Part shown: in pieces, positions 1 to 8,295 of the stretch
Numbering within the stretch: the stretch's first letter is position 1
Layout: the number at the start of each line of letters is the position of its first letter
Assembly: GCF_900177375.1 (NCBI RefSeq)
Contig: NZ_FWZU01000002.1
Coordinates: forward strand, 682,001 to 746,000
Source of the DNA: Desulfovibrio gilichinskyi
Lineage (GTDB): Bacteria > Desulfobacterota > Desulfovibrionia > Desulfovibrionales > Desulfovibrionaceae
Length of the DNA: 64,000 nucleotides
Direction of reading: 5' to 3'
Position numbers and translations under genes: made by a program
Notes under the pieces: generated by a model
Told to the model about the DNA's origin: nothing
Database searches by the model: none
What the model saw: the letters and a program-made list of their open reading frames with translations, nothing else

Positions 1-66
1 ATCGGCCAGTCTGCTGAAATCGCACGAAAGCAGTGATGGCGAAATAATGGTTTCTTTTTCAGCCAT
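1..66 (-). CDS. rpe: Ribulose-phosphate 3-epimerase, N-terminal fragment
   Basis: Only the first 22 codons are inside the window; the gene continues past base 1. The peptide contains IISPSLLSCDFSRLAD, the conserved first strand of ribulose-5-phosphate epimerase, which interconverts ribulose 5-phosphate and xylulose 5-phosphate in the cytosol. The ATG overlaps the stop of the upstream siroheme decarboxylase gene by one base (TAATG), and a GGAGGAGG ribosome binding site lies just before it. It therefore appears co-transcribed with the heme genes. The remainder of the protein cannot be judged. Confidence 0.85.
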   Translation of the reverse strand, partial: MAEKETIISPSLLSCDFSRLAD

Positions 67-530
67 TAGTCCTCCTCCTTGTCATCTTCCATATTAAAAT
101 CAACTTTGATTTTAAACATGAAACTTGCCGGAAGGTTCAGAACTTTAATTCCTGTTTTATCGGTAATAGACTGGAGGGTATTTTCGACGTCTTCAAGGTC
201 TGTACCTATGTAAGTGAACCATATGTTGAATTCATTTTCGCGCAGATAGTTATGAGTCACGCCTTTATGTTTGTTAACTTCTGCAACGAATTCATCGATC
301 TTCTCTTCGGGAACTTTTGCCGCGCAAAGAGTAGATTTCCAGCCGAGCTCTCTGGAACCGAAGTTTGCACCGATTCTGCGGATAACTCCGTCTTCTCTGA
401 GCTTCGTTACACGGCTTAAGGTTTCGTCTTCGGTAATTCCTATCTGTTCGCCCACAACCGCGTAAGGGCGGGAGGCGATAGGGAATCCTGATTGGATAAT
501 GGTAAGTATCTGCTTGTCGACTGCGTCCAT
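66..530 (-). CDS. ahbA: Siroheme decarboxylase subunit (AhbA/AhbB family)
   Basis: 154 residues of Lrp/AsnC fold: a winged-helix part (about 1-50) ending in the family motif RRIGANF, then an AsnC-like ligand domain with VTHNYLR (His93 to Arg97) and a WFT segment. In Desulfovibrio the AhbA-AhbB pair decarboxylates siroheme to 12,18-didecarboxysiroheme, the first step of the alternative heme pathway. The gene follows ahbD with no gap (TAA|ATG), in a run with ahbC and hemB, which fixes the pathway. Only one of the two expected subunits is in the window. The choice of alpha over beta rests on its short length and position and is uncertain; family membership is secure. Confidence 0.85.
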   Translation of the reverse strand: MDAVDKQILTIIQSGFPIASRPYAVVGEQIGITEDETLSRVTKLREDGVIRRIGANFGSRELGWKSTLCAAKVPEEKIDEFVAEVNKHKGVTHNYLRENEFNIWFTYIGTDLEDVENTLQSITDKTGIKVLNLPASFMFKIKVDFNMEDDKEED

Positions 531-1700
531 TTAGGACTCCTTCTTAGCTTTTTTCTTTGGAGTGTATGAGCATAAAGGCTCAGGTCCGAGATAGTTCCCT
601 TCCATGGTGGCGGCTCTAGCGCGGCATCCTCCGCAAACTTTTTCAAATTCGCAGTGTCCGCATTTACCGTCATAAGTTTCCGGGTTTCTGAGATTTAAAA
701 ATTGTTGCGATTTACTCCAGATCTGCGGGAAAGGCGTTGTGCGCACGTTGCCGCAATCAAGCTCAAGGTAGCCGCAAGGCTGAACTTGACCTGTGTGTGA
801 TATAAAGCAGAACCCGACTCCGCCAAGACATCCGCGGCTTACTGCGTCAAGGCCGAAATTCTCGAAATTAACCGGGATTCCGTCTTCTTTCGCACGCTGT
901 CTCAGGATGCGGTGGTAGTGCGGGGCGCATGTTGCTTTCAACTGCATGTCAGTCGTTTTCTGGAAATCGTAGAACCAGTTCAGAACTTCTTCATACTCAT
1001 CGGAGCTGATGACCTGCTCGCCGAGTTCCGCAGCTCTGCCCATAGGGACCAGCAGGAATATATGCCATGCCGATGCGCCGAGGTCTTTGGCAAGATGGAA
1101 GATGTCTTTGAACATGTGCAGGTTATTACGGGTCACAGTTGTGTTGATCTGAAACTCAATACCTGCATCTTTAAGGAACTGTATGCCGCGCATTGAAGCA
1201 TCAAAAGCACCTTTTTCACCTCTGAATTCATCGTGATGGTCTGCAGATGCTGCATCGATTGAAATTGAACAGCGTTCAATTCCGACTTCTTTGAGGTGAA
1301 CAGCATTTTCAGCAGTAAGAAGTGTTCCGTTAGGGGCCATTACGCAACGCAAGTCTTTTGTCTTGGCGTAAGCGACCAGTTCGAACACATCTTTTCTGAG
1401 CAGAGGCTCTCCGCCTGTGAAAATGATGATTGGATTTCCAGTTTCAGGGAAAGTGTCGATGAGTGCTTTTGCTTCATCGGTTGAAAGCTCACCGGGGTAA
1501 GGTTCGGGGTGAGCTTCCGCACGGCAGTGTTTGCATGCAAGGTTGCATGAACGGGTTACTTCCCATGCAATAAGGCGCAGTGGAGGAGAACCGTCAGCAT
1601 TTGCCTGCGGGATAGGGTTTACGCCCGGATGTCCACCTGGGTGGCCTTTCGGATGCCCTGCCGGATGGCCGGCGGGGTGTGATTTATTATTTTCGCTCAT
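531..1700 (-). CDS. ahbD: Heme b synthase AhbD, radical SAM/SPASM
   Basis: 389 residues. The radical SAM cluster motif is Cys52-x3-Cys56-x2-Cys59 (SCNLACKHCR), followed by the GGEP motif, and a C-terminal SPASM-like cysteine set sits at 347, 350, 356, 359 and 377. AhbD converts the two propionates of Fe-coproporphyrin III to vinyls, giving heme b. Assignment as AhbD rather than AhbC rests on the LRLIAWEVTRSCN N-terminal core and the pairing with the other radical SAM gene upstream. Residues 8-26 form an odd run of HPxG repeats before the catalytic core. The start overlaps the hemB stop by one base (TAATG), implying translational coupling. Confidence 0.9.
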   Translation of the reverse strand: MSENNKSHPAGHPAGHPKGHPGGHPGVNPIPQANADGSPPLRLIAWEVTRSCNLACKHCRAEAHPEPYPGELSTDEAKALIDTFPETGNPIIIFTGGEPLLRKDVFELVAYAKTKDLRCVMAPNGTLLTAENAVHLKEVGIERCSISIDAASADHHDEFRGEKGAFDASMRGIQFLKDAGIEFQINTTVTRNNLHMFKDIFHLAKDLGASAWHIFLLVPMGRAAELGEQVISSDEYEEVLNWFYDFQKTTDMQLKATCAPHYHRILRQRAKEDGIPVNFENFGLDAVSRGCLGGVGFCFISHTGQVQPCGYLELDCGNVRTTPFPQIWSKSQQFLNLRNPETYDGKCGHCEFEKVCGGCRARAATMEGNYLGPEPLCSYTPKKKAKKES

Positions 1701-2683
1701 TATTTATTACCCATATATTTGAGTACGTCTTCTGTGAAGTAAGTCATAATTAAATCTGCTCCGGAACGCTTAATGCCGATGAGAGATTCCAAAACTACAG
1801 CTTTTTCATCAATCCAGCCGTTTATTGCAGCGGCTTTGATCATTGAATACTCGCCGCTGACCTGATAGGCCGCAACAGGCGTATCAAACGAGTCGCGGAC
1901 CATACGGATGACATCCTGATAAGGTCCGGCAGGTTTAACCATGATTATATCTGCGCCTTCAAGAACGTCTGCTGCTGCTTCACGAAGTCCTTCGCGTGCG
2001 TTAGCCGGGTCCATTTGATATGTTTTGCGGTCACCGAACTGAGGTGCGCTTTCTGCCGCTTCTCTGAAAGGGCCGTAGTACGCTGAGGCATATTTGACAG
2101 CGTAAGACATTATCGGGAGCTCTTCAAATCCTGATTCATCAAGCCTTTCACGGATAGCAGCAACACGGCCGTCCATCATGTCGGAAGGAGCGACTATGTC
2201 CGCTCCGGCTTTTGCATGGGACAAGGCTGTTTGTGCGAGAAGCTCAAGGGTAGGGTCATTAAGAATTATACCGTCTTTAATCAGACCGCAATGACCGTGG
2301 GAAGTATACTCGCAAAGACATACATCTGTTGCAACAACTAGGTCAGGCCATAGTTTTTTAATTCTTCTTACAGCCTGCTGAACAATTCCCTCTTCGGCAT
2401 ATGCCTGTAATCCTAAGGGATCTTTTTCTGCAGGAAGGCCGAAAATCATCAGACTTTTCAGGCCGTTTGCGACTGCTTCACCAACTTTAAGCTCAAGCTG
2501 CTTAAGGCTCAGCTGAAACTGACCGGGCATGGAAGAGATTGGTTTTTTGTAGTCCTGATCGTCTGTTTCAATAACGAAATAGGGCATCATCAAATCAGCG
2601 GATGAAAGAGTTGTTTCTCTGACTAAATCGCGAATTACTGAGGTACGTCTAAGTCTGCGTCCTCTGTGAAAGTCGAATACCAT
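1700..2683 (-). CDS. hemB: Porphobilinogen synthase (delta-aminolevulinate dehydratase)
   Basis: 327 residues, the usual length. It condenses two 5-aminolevulinate molecules to porphobilinogen. The zinc-type cysteine triad is present (Cys122, Cys124, Cys132 within [14 protein letters not shown]), as are both active-site lysines: Lys197 in YAVKYAS and the Schiff-base Lys250 in IMVKPAGPY. In sulfate reducers this step feeds siroheme, cobalamin and heme through uroporphyrinogen, which suits its place between ahbC and ahbD. A long inverted repeat separates it from ahbC upstream, and its stop overlaps the ahbD start. Confidence 0.97.
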   Translation of the reverse strand: MVFDFHRGRRLRRTSVIRDLVRETTLSSADLMMPYFVIETDDQDYKKPISSMPGQFQLSLKQLELKVGEAVANGLKSLMIFGLPAEKDPLGLQAYAEEGIVQQAVRRIKKLWPDLVVATDVCLCEYTSHGHCGLIKDGIILNDPTLELLAQTALSHAKAGADIVAPSDMMDGRVAAIRERLDESGFEELPIMSYAVKYASAYYGPFREAAESAPQFGDRKTYQMDPANAREGLREAAADVLEGADIIMVKPAGPYQDVIRMVRDSFDTPVAAYQVSGEYSMIKAAAINGWIDEKAVVLESLIGIKRSGADLIMTYFTEDVLKYMGNK

Positions 2684-2757
2684 AGCTTACTCCGTTATAA
2701 ACGGTGAAACGTTTTTATAAATCCGGCGAGTAACGGCCGGTAAAGCTTAATAGCGCA

Positions 2758-2792
2758 AATCCCGGCGGACCTCAAAGAAGACCGCCGGGATT
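2758..2792. other. Perfect 11-bp inverted repeat between ahbC and hemB
   Basis: AATCCCGGCGG (2758-2768) and CCGCCGGGATT (2782-2792) form an 11-bp perfect stem around a 13-base loop in the ahbC-hemB intergenic gap. On the minus strand it is followed by only three U residues, so it is not a convincing full terminator. It may be a weak attenuator or an mRNA processing or stabilising stem that sets different levels for ahbC and hemB. Confidence 0.55.
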
Positions 2793-2856
2793 AATGTATC
2801 ATTGTCGTCTGGGCGACTGCTGAATGTCCGTTGTGAGCAACAGTATACAGTAGAGC

Positions 2857-4041
2857 CTAGTCTTTCTTGATTTCCTCGTCGGTGAGGTAACATGCTGGGT
2901 CTTGAGCCCAAATGTCGTCGTAGTACGCTTCAGCTCTGGCGCGGAAGTTGCCGGCACAGATGTTGAGGTAACGACACTGTGCACATCTGCCGCCTACATG
3001 AGGTTTTTTATCTTTCAGTTTGTGCAGCAATTCAATTTTAGGATCGGTCCATATTTCTGAAAATGGACGTTCAAGAACATTGCCGAAAGTATGGTTACGC
3101 CAGAACTGGTCTGCATGAACCTGTCCGTCCCATGAGATACAGCCGATACCGCGACCGGAGCTGTTTCCTTCATTATATTGGAGAAGCTCTAAAACTTCTT
3201 TAGCACGTTCAGGATCTTCTTTAAGCATACGCAGGTAAACATAAGGTCCGTCAGCGTGGTTGTCTACTGTCAGGATTTCTTTAGGAGTTCCTGCTTCGTC
3301 CATGGCTCTGGTTTCGTCCATGATGAGGTCAACAACCTGACGTGTTTCTGCGTGATCAAGATCTTCTTTGATCAGCTCAGATCCGCGGCCTGAATATACC
3401 AGATGGTAGAAACATGCTCTTGGAACTTCGAGATCTTTAAGAAGCTGGAATATTGTTGGAATTTCTTTCCAGTTGCGTTTGTTAATTGTGAAGCGCAGAC
3501 CTACTTTCAGGTCTTCAGCTTTACAGTTTTCAATGCCTTGGATTGCTTTTTTGAATGCGCCTTTGACACCGCGGAATTTATCGTGAGTGTCTTCAGCACC
3601 GTCGAGGGAAATTCCTACGTAAGAAAGACCGACTTCTTTAAGTTCTTTAGCTTTATCTTTGGTGATGAGAGTTCCGTTTGTTGATATAACGGCTCTCATT
3701 CCTTTACCTTTGGCGTGGTGAGCAAGTTCTACCAAGTCTTGACGGACAAGAGGTTCACCGCCGGAGAAAAGCATAACCGGAGCTCCGAACTGCGCAAGGT
3801 CGTCAATCATGGTTTTAGCCTGAGATGTTGAAATCTCATCTACACCGTCAGGATCAACAGCCTGTGCATAGCAATGAACACATTTAAGGTTGCATCTTCT
3901 GGTCATGTTCCAGACAACAACGGGCTTTTTATCTTCGGAGAACTGGAGGAGGTGAGAAGGGAGTTTTGCTGAGTCGCGTCCGTAACGCAGGACATCAGAA
4001 GGTTCAACCGCTCCACAGTAAAGTTTTGAAATACCAATCAT
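2857..4041 (-). CDS. ahbC: 12,18-didecarboxysiroheme deacetylase AhbC, radical SAM/SPASM
   Basis: 394 residues. The radical SAM motif is Cys50-x3-Cys54-x2-Cys57 (RRCNLKCVHCYAQ), followed by GGEP, with SPASM-type cysteines at 353, 356, 362 and 384. The N-terminus (MIGISKLYCG...EPSDVLRYGR) is the signature of the AhbC/NirJ-like group. AhbC removes the two acetate side chains of didecarboxysiroheme to give Fe-coproporphyrin III, the substrate of AhbD. It is first in the run ahbC-hemB-ahbD-ahbA-rpe. The start has a GAGG site 8-9 bases upstream. The AhbC/AhbD split is from family knowledge and fits both sequences. Confidence 0.9.
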   Translation of the reverse strand: MIGISKLYCGAVEPSDVLRYGRDSAKLPSHLLQFSEDKKPVVVWNMTRRCNLKCVHCYAQAVDPDGVDEISTSQAKTMIDDLAQFGAPVMLFSGGEPLVRQDLVELAHHAKGKGMRAVISTNGTLITKDKAKELKEVGLSYVGISLDGAEDTHDKFRGVKGAFKKAIQGIENCKAEDLKVGLRFTINKRNWKEIPTIFQLLKDLEVPRACFYHLVYSGRGSELIKEDLDHAETRQVVDLIMDETRAMDEAGTPKEILTVDNHADGPYVYLRMLKEDPERAKEVLELLQYNEGNSSGRGIGCISWDGQVHADQFWRNHTFGNVLERPFSEIWTDPKIELLHKLKDKKPHVGGRCAQCRYLNICAGNFRARAEAYYDDIWAQDPACYLTDEEIKKD

Positions 4042-4373
4042 TTAAAAAGTCCTCACTAGCCGGGGAAATAGTTTCCGTGCCAGGTTATTGGGTTAGAACG
4101 ATTTTTTTTCAGGGACGGAGATTACTTCATTAAATCTTGATACCGTCAACTCATGAAATCATCGATTATTCATACTGAATGAGCTGTGTGGATTACCACA
4201 AATGACGACAGGGGAAAAGTCGAAAATAGGTGTATTCTGCAATGTTTGTAATTGTATGAATTTATAGTAATATTTATCTAAAATAGTCCTTTTTGATATG
4301 ATCATCGCAAAAAAACATCCTCTTTCGGTTCCATATCGAAGGAGGATGTATAAAATTTATGCGTATTTTAAGC
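4042..4373. promoter_or_regulatory. Regulatory gap upstream of ahbC
   Basis: 332 bases without a gene. On the minus strand TTGACG (4144-4149) and TAATCT (4119-4124) could be a promoter for ahbC, but the 19-base spacing is poor. A short palindrome TGTGG-ATTA-CCACA lies at 4187-4200, about 150 bases before the ahbC start, and could bind a regulator. The far end holds the terminator of the lipoprotein gene at 4374. Nothing else was recognised. Confidence 0.35.
4309..4348 (-). terminator. Rho-independent terminator after the OmpA-type lipoprotein gene
   Basis: On the minus strand a 12-bp stem (4316-4327 with 4337-4348, one G-U pair) is followed directly by seven U residues (4315-4309). It lies 25 bases past the stop of the lipoprotein gene. 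Confidence 0.85.
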
Positions 4374-5519
4374 CTATGGAGCGATCGAAACCTGAACTCT
4401 GCGGTTTAAAAGCTTGTTATATTTAGTGGTGTTCGGGACCAAAGGCTTGGATTCACCAAACCCTGTAGTTGCTATGCGGGTAGAACTTATAGGAAAATTT
4501 TTAGTAAGGTATGTTTTAACAGCCTCGGCTCTTTTTTTACTTAATTCCAAATTATATTCTGCGGAAGCATCAGCATCTGCATGCCCTGCAATAATTACAT
4601 TCTTCTCCTTGAGTTTGTCACTGGTCAGAGCTTTTCCAAGCTCGTTTAAAATAGGATATGATTCAGGTTTTATTGTTGCAGAATCTACATCAAATTGAAT
4701 TGCTAAATTAATTGATTTAGCTTTCGGCGGAGTCACGGGTGTGCCGGTCGGGGCAGATGTCATTTCTGCCTGCGATTCTTGCGGAGTTTGCACCGTTTGC
4801 GAGGATACAGGTGGTTGCTGAGGAGTGTATGCTATCATCTGCGGTTTATCCGCATCAGCTTTAGCCGCTGTAAGTCCTGCGATAATACCTTTATTGGTAT
4901 TTTCATATCTTGCCCAGGATGTAAGCGGTACAGCCATGTCTGTTGCAATTGATTGCACTATCTGGAAAAAGGCCGAATCCGGCATGCGGTGTTCGCGCTT
5001 AATAATGATAAAGTCATCATCCATTCGCTTGGGTATGCGTCCGGACTGCTCAAAAGAGCAAACCATTTGCCCGTGTTTTGTTTCATATATTTTGACTTGA
5101 AGTGTTACAGCGGAGTCATCCATTGTATGGCCTAAGTATAGATACGGAACAAATCCGACTACCAGCAAGTCAAACCCTCTGGAGCGTGCGGTAAACATTG
5201 CATCGTCCAGTCCGCGATATACCAGCTCATCGTCAAAAACCATTGATGGAAAAATTTGTAGACTTGTCCAGTTTTGCCAGACATTTTTACTGATCAGTTT
5301 ACCCCAGTCTTTTCCATCTTTAATTGTTTGAGTTACAAAATATGGATAAAATAAGGCGGAAAGTGGACCATAATGGGGTTTTTCCGGTCTGGAATAAACC
5401 ATAAGCTGCGATAACTGAACTTTTGCATCTTCGTAAAAGATGGATTGAGTTGTCAGCTGAGGTTCAAATTTAGTGCAAGCAGATAACAGCAGAACTAGTA
5501 TTATCAGATACTTTTTCAT
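4374..5519 (-). CDS. Lipoprotein with C-terminal OmpA-like peptidoglycan-binding domain
   Basis: 381 residues. The N-terminus MKKYLIILVLLLSAC is a lipoprotein signal with lipidation at Cys15. Residues about 20-210 form a domain I cannot name; it contains the phrase DLLVVGFVPYLYLGHT and resembles no catalytic family I know. A Pro/Gln/Thr-rich linker follows, then an OmpA/Pal-type domain (about 265-381) with FDVDSATIKPES, AGHADADAS and NRRVQVSI. It is probably periplasmic, anchored to a membrane and attached non-covalently to peptidoglycan. It is a single-gene unit closed by its own terminator. The function of the first domain is unknown. Confidence 0.85.
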   Translation of the reverse strand: MKKYLIILVLLLSACTKFEPQLTTQSIFYEDAKVQLSQLMVYSRPEKPHYGPLSALFYPYFVTQTIKDGKDWGKLISKNVWQNWTSLQIFPSMVFDDELVYRGLDDAMFTARSRGFDLLVVGFVPYLYLGHTMDDSAVTLQVKIYETKHGQMVCSFEQSGRIPKRMDDDFIIIKREHRMPDSAFFQIVQSIATDMAVPLTSWARYENTNKGIIAGLTAAKADADKPQMIAYTPQQPPVSSQTVQTPQESQAEMTSAPTGTPVTPPKAKSINLAIQFDVDSATIKPESYPILNELGKALTSDKLKEKNVIIAGHADADASAEYNLELSKKRAEAVKTYLTKNFPISSTRIATTGFGESKPLVPNTTKYNKLLNRRVQVSIAP

Positions 5520-5640
5520 TGTATATATCGTAGGTGAAAGGTTTCGCTCCGGTGCGTCCGAAAAATGACTATAAACCGTATGCTTTGAAAATTAGCAAAA
5601 TTCATGCCGCGTAATTAGAATAATCTGAAGATGGAGTAAG

Positions 5641-5677
5641 AAAAATGAGCGACCTTTTTGTAAAGGCCGCTCATTTT
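5641..5677 (-). terminator. Terminator after the 111-residue protein gene
   Basis: On the minus strand AAAATGAGCGGCCTTT and AAAGGTCGCTCATTTTT form a long stem ending in a U run. It begins two bases past the stop codon of the gene at 5679-6014. Confidence 0.85.
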
Positions 5678-5678
5678 A

Positions 5679-6014
5679 TTATTGAAGCAATTTTGTGGGG
5701 GAAGGAGCTGTCTGCATTGATTCCAGAATTTGTTCTCTGGATTGGATTAAACTTTCACGCAGTTCAAGTTTTCGCTGCGTGGATAATTTTTTAAATTCCG
5801 GCTGCATGGTCAGAGTGGTCAGCTGTTCCATTTCCGCTTTTATTCTTTCCACCCGTTGCAACACATTTTCTTGCGGCTGGCAGACTTGCGAGCAGGCATC
5901 TGCTAGATCAGATATTTCTTTCGCCATGCTCTGGAAGCTTTTAGGATTAATTTCTTTTTCCAATTGCATACGTTTCTTAGCTTGAGAAAGGAGTTCTTTA
6001 ATCCATCCAAACAT
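5679..6014 (-). CDS. Small hypothetical protein, helical/coiled-coil
   Basis: 111 residues starting MFGWIKELLSQAKKRMQLEKE. It is rich in Glu, Lys, Leu and Gln with heptad-like spacing (for example VERIKAEMEQLTTLTM), so it is probably mostly helical. It has no cysteine pairs forming a metal site, no membrane segment and no signal peptide. It lies 18 bases downstream of the zinc-ribbon/Yip1 gene, so the two are probably co-transcribed, and its stop abuts a strong terminator. I do not recognise the family. Confidence 0.75.
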   Translation of the reverse strand: MFGWIKELLSQAKKRMQLEKEINPKSFQSMAKEISDLADACSQVCQPQENVLQRVERIKAEMEQLTTLTMQPEFKKLSTQRKLELRESLIQSREQILESMQTAPSPTKLLQ

Positions 6015-6032
6015 ATGTGTGCCCTCAGGATA

Positions 6033-7013
6033 TTAAATTGTCGGCTGGCTGAAGCCTGAATACAACCCCAAAATTGTCAGCAGCAGCACTGCCGGCATAA
6101 TTATGGAAAGGACAACTCTCATATAAGAAGTGTTGTGAATAGTTTTATATGCAATAACTGAAAATGCGAAACTTGCAATTGATCCCACAGCATACCCTAT
6201 GACTGGTATTATGCACAGCATTATCGGAGCGTATGCGTATACAGCTGCACGGAAAGTTGCCTGAAAGCCTCTTTCGCCTGCCCCGAAAACCAGAAGCATT
6301 ACATGAGTCATCCCGACGATAGGGAAAAAACTGATTGAGCCTAAGATCGGATAAACGCCCAGCAGCATCAGTGCCGTGGTTCCGCCGTTTATTGCAACGG
6401 AAGGATCGACGGCTTGTCCCATTTGAGAACCGAGCCCCGTGGAAACACCTGCTATTGTCCATATATAGCTGCATATTCCCTGAAACATCATCAAAATGAA
6501 CAGGAATATGAAGGGTTTCATGAACCCGTTAAGCTCCATGTCTTTAAAAAAAGTAGTAGGGGAAAGAATAGTCTTTTTTATTGTGAGAAATAAAGCCGGG
6601 AAAAATCCATATTTTTCCATTACTTCGAAAGGAACTTCATTATCCGCAGCTTGTTTGCAGTCTGCTGTTTCTTCTGCATGGATTGAGTCATCTTCAGGAG
6701 ACATTGAGCCAAGGCTCTTCCATATATCTGATTCACTTTGCTGGTGCTGAATGTGTGTAGATTCTAGTGGAGCCTGACTGTGAGTAGTATCGTCTTCTGA
6801 ATTGTCATGGACAAGGTTCGTTTGCTCGTATGAATCGTACTGCTGCTCGCCTTCAGGTCCCATATCATCAATGTTTTCATCAAGTTCATCTTCAAAAGAT
6901 CTGAATCTGAATTTTATATGGCACCTTGGACATGTTGCAAGCTGTGCATTTGCCGGTATTTTTTCTTCCGGAATTTCACTGGTAAAATTGCATTCTGGAC
7001 AGATAACTTTCAT
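6033..7013 (-). CDS. Zinc-ribbon domain / Yip1-family membrane protein
   Basis: 326 residues. The N-terminus is an MJ0042-type zinc ribbon (CPEC about residues 5-8 and CPRC about 28-31, then FRFR). An acidic, Gln/Ser/Asp-rich stretch follows to about residue 125. The C-terminal part is a Yip1-like domain with four to five hydrophobic segments, and the phrase SPTTFFKDM is typical of the start of Yip1 domains. It is an inner-membrane protein with a cytosolic zinc ribbon. Its role is unknown; such fusions are common in deltaproteobacteria. It is first in a two-gene unit with the coiled-coil protein. Confidence 0.8.
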   Translation of the reverse strand: MKVICPECNFTSEIPEEKIPANAQLATCPRCHIKFRFRSFEDELDENIDDMGPEGEQQYDSYEQTNLVHDNSEDDTTHSQAPLESTHIQHQQSESDIWKSLGSMSPEDDSIHAEETADCKQAADNEVPFEVMEKYGFFPALFLTIKKTILSPTTFFKDMELNGFMKPFIFLFILMMFQGICSYIWTIAGVSTGLGSQMGQAVDPSVAINGGTTALMLLGVYPILGSISFFPIVGMTHVMLLVFGAGERGFQATFRAAVYAYAPIMLCIIPVIGYAVGSIASFAFSVIAYKTIHNTSYMRVVLSIIMPAVLLLTILGLYSGFSQPTI

Positions 7014-7100
7014 ATTATTTCCTTAAGGCTGATTGTCTGAATAGTTTTGTCAGACCTAATAAATTTTATATTTTAAGGCAATGGTAATTGTTAATGAACA

Positions 7101-8294
7101 TCATCTATATGAAATTGAGGGTAGAATTATCGGTAGCAATGGAATGTCTTTTTGCGGTTTAAGTAGTTCTGAAGCAAGGGTCGGAAGCTCAGAATTAAGT
7201 TTGTGTTTGATCATTCCGGATGTCGCATTATTAAAATTTGCCAGCTTTGATTCAATTTCATCGCGATTTTTAATCAGATGAGTAAGGTGGCTTATTGGCG
7301 AACCTGCAATAATTCCTGTATATCCTTTAAGTCCGATAATCTGTTCATGAATATTGTTAATGAATTTAATCTTTGGAGAATTGCGGAAAAAACGAAGCTG
7401 CAAATCAGGCCAAAGTCCGAACCCTATCCTACAGTGATCTTTATCCGGGTAAAAGGTTAAACGGGGGAAGTGCCATCCATCACACTTGTCATACGAAGCA
7501 ATTCTTTTCAGTAAATCCCAGTCATTAATTGCGAGCCGTTCATCTGCGTCTAAGTATAGAACCCAGTCACCATGACAGTGCTCCAGCATTATATTTCGCT
7601 GTGCGCCGAAGTTGTTGTTCAGCGGGTTGCAGATATTTACGATTTTTATGCCGGACTCGCAAGGAATTACGGGGATTTTTGAATAATCGTTGCAGTCCCA
7701 GACCAGAACCAGTTCATAAATCCATGATGGGAATGAAGAAATGAATGAATCAAGATCCGGCTCATCTGGGCTGACTATTGCTGCGGCAGAAATTTTTATA
7801 TTTGAATCCTGAGTGTCCGGTATCTGAATATTTTTATGGCTTGAAAAAAGTTTTTGTAATGATTGATGCTTTTTTTTGCTTTCACCTTCAATACATGGAT
7901 TGAGAATCAGGCGGCTTTTGGTGGCTGTAAATCCGTATTGAATCAGGAGTAATAAAACAGCCCAGATGGATGAATCAACAAGCAGATGGGTGTTTGAGTT
8001 TAATGGGTCTGATGTAAAATTATCTTTTCGGATTTTTAGGATATTTTCGGGGTAGAGATCACAAATTATTAATTCCATCCAAGTCGGTTTAGACTTGGCA
8101 AGAGCTTTGGCCAATTTGCCGTCTCCTGCTCCGAACAGGATAATTGAGTCTGCACCTGATTGCTCAGCAAGCTGAATATTTCTTTGAACAACTTTTTCAG
8201 TGTCGCAATTTACTGTATTATCATTGTGTTGCTTTTGGCCTTCAAGCTTAAAGGAAAGTATTTGCGCTGAATATATGTCAAAAGGATGGCTCAT
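7101..8294 (-). CDS. Family 2 glycosyltransferase with an N-terminal extra domain
   Basis: 397 residues. Residues about 190-300 carry a GT2-type core: a starting strand, the phrase NNNFGAQRNIMLEH, and the metal-binding LYLDADERL. The first ~190 residues hold a separate nucleotide-fold-like segment (IILFGAGDGKLAKALAKSKP) resembling the region before the catalytic part in motility-associated transferases. It starts one base after the upstream GT4 gene stops, in a run with fliS and fliD. Flagellin or surface glycan modification is a reasonable guess from context only; donor and acceptor are unknown. Confidence 0.8.
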   Translation of the reverse strand: MSHPFDIYSAQILSFKLEGQKQHNDNTVNCDTEKVVQRNIQLAEQSGADSIILFGAGDGKLAKALAKSKPTWMELIICDLYPENILKIRKDNFTSDPLNSNTHLLVDSSIWAVLLLLIQYGFTATKSRLILNPCIEGESKKKHQSLQKLFSSHKNIQIPDTQDSNIKISAAAIVSPDEPDLDSFISSFPSWIYELVLVWDCNDYSKIPVIPCESGIKIVNICNPLNNNFGAQRNIMLEHCHGDWVLYLDADERLAINDWDLLKRIASYDKCDGWHFPRLTFYPDKDHCRIGFGLWPDLQLRFFRNSPKIKFINNIHEQIIGLKGYTGIIAGSPISHLTHLIKNRDEIESKLANFNNATSGMIKHKLNSELPTLASELLKPQKDIPLLPIILPSISYR

Positions 8295-8295
8295 A

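Noticed and set aside
7034-7056. GTCTGA/TCAGAC stem between the Yip1-type and GT2 genes as a terminator
   Set aside because: Six base pairs only and no U run on either strand.
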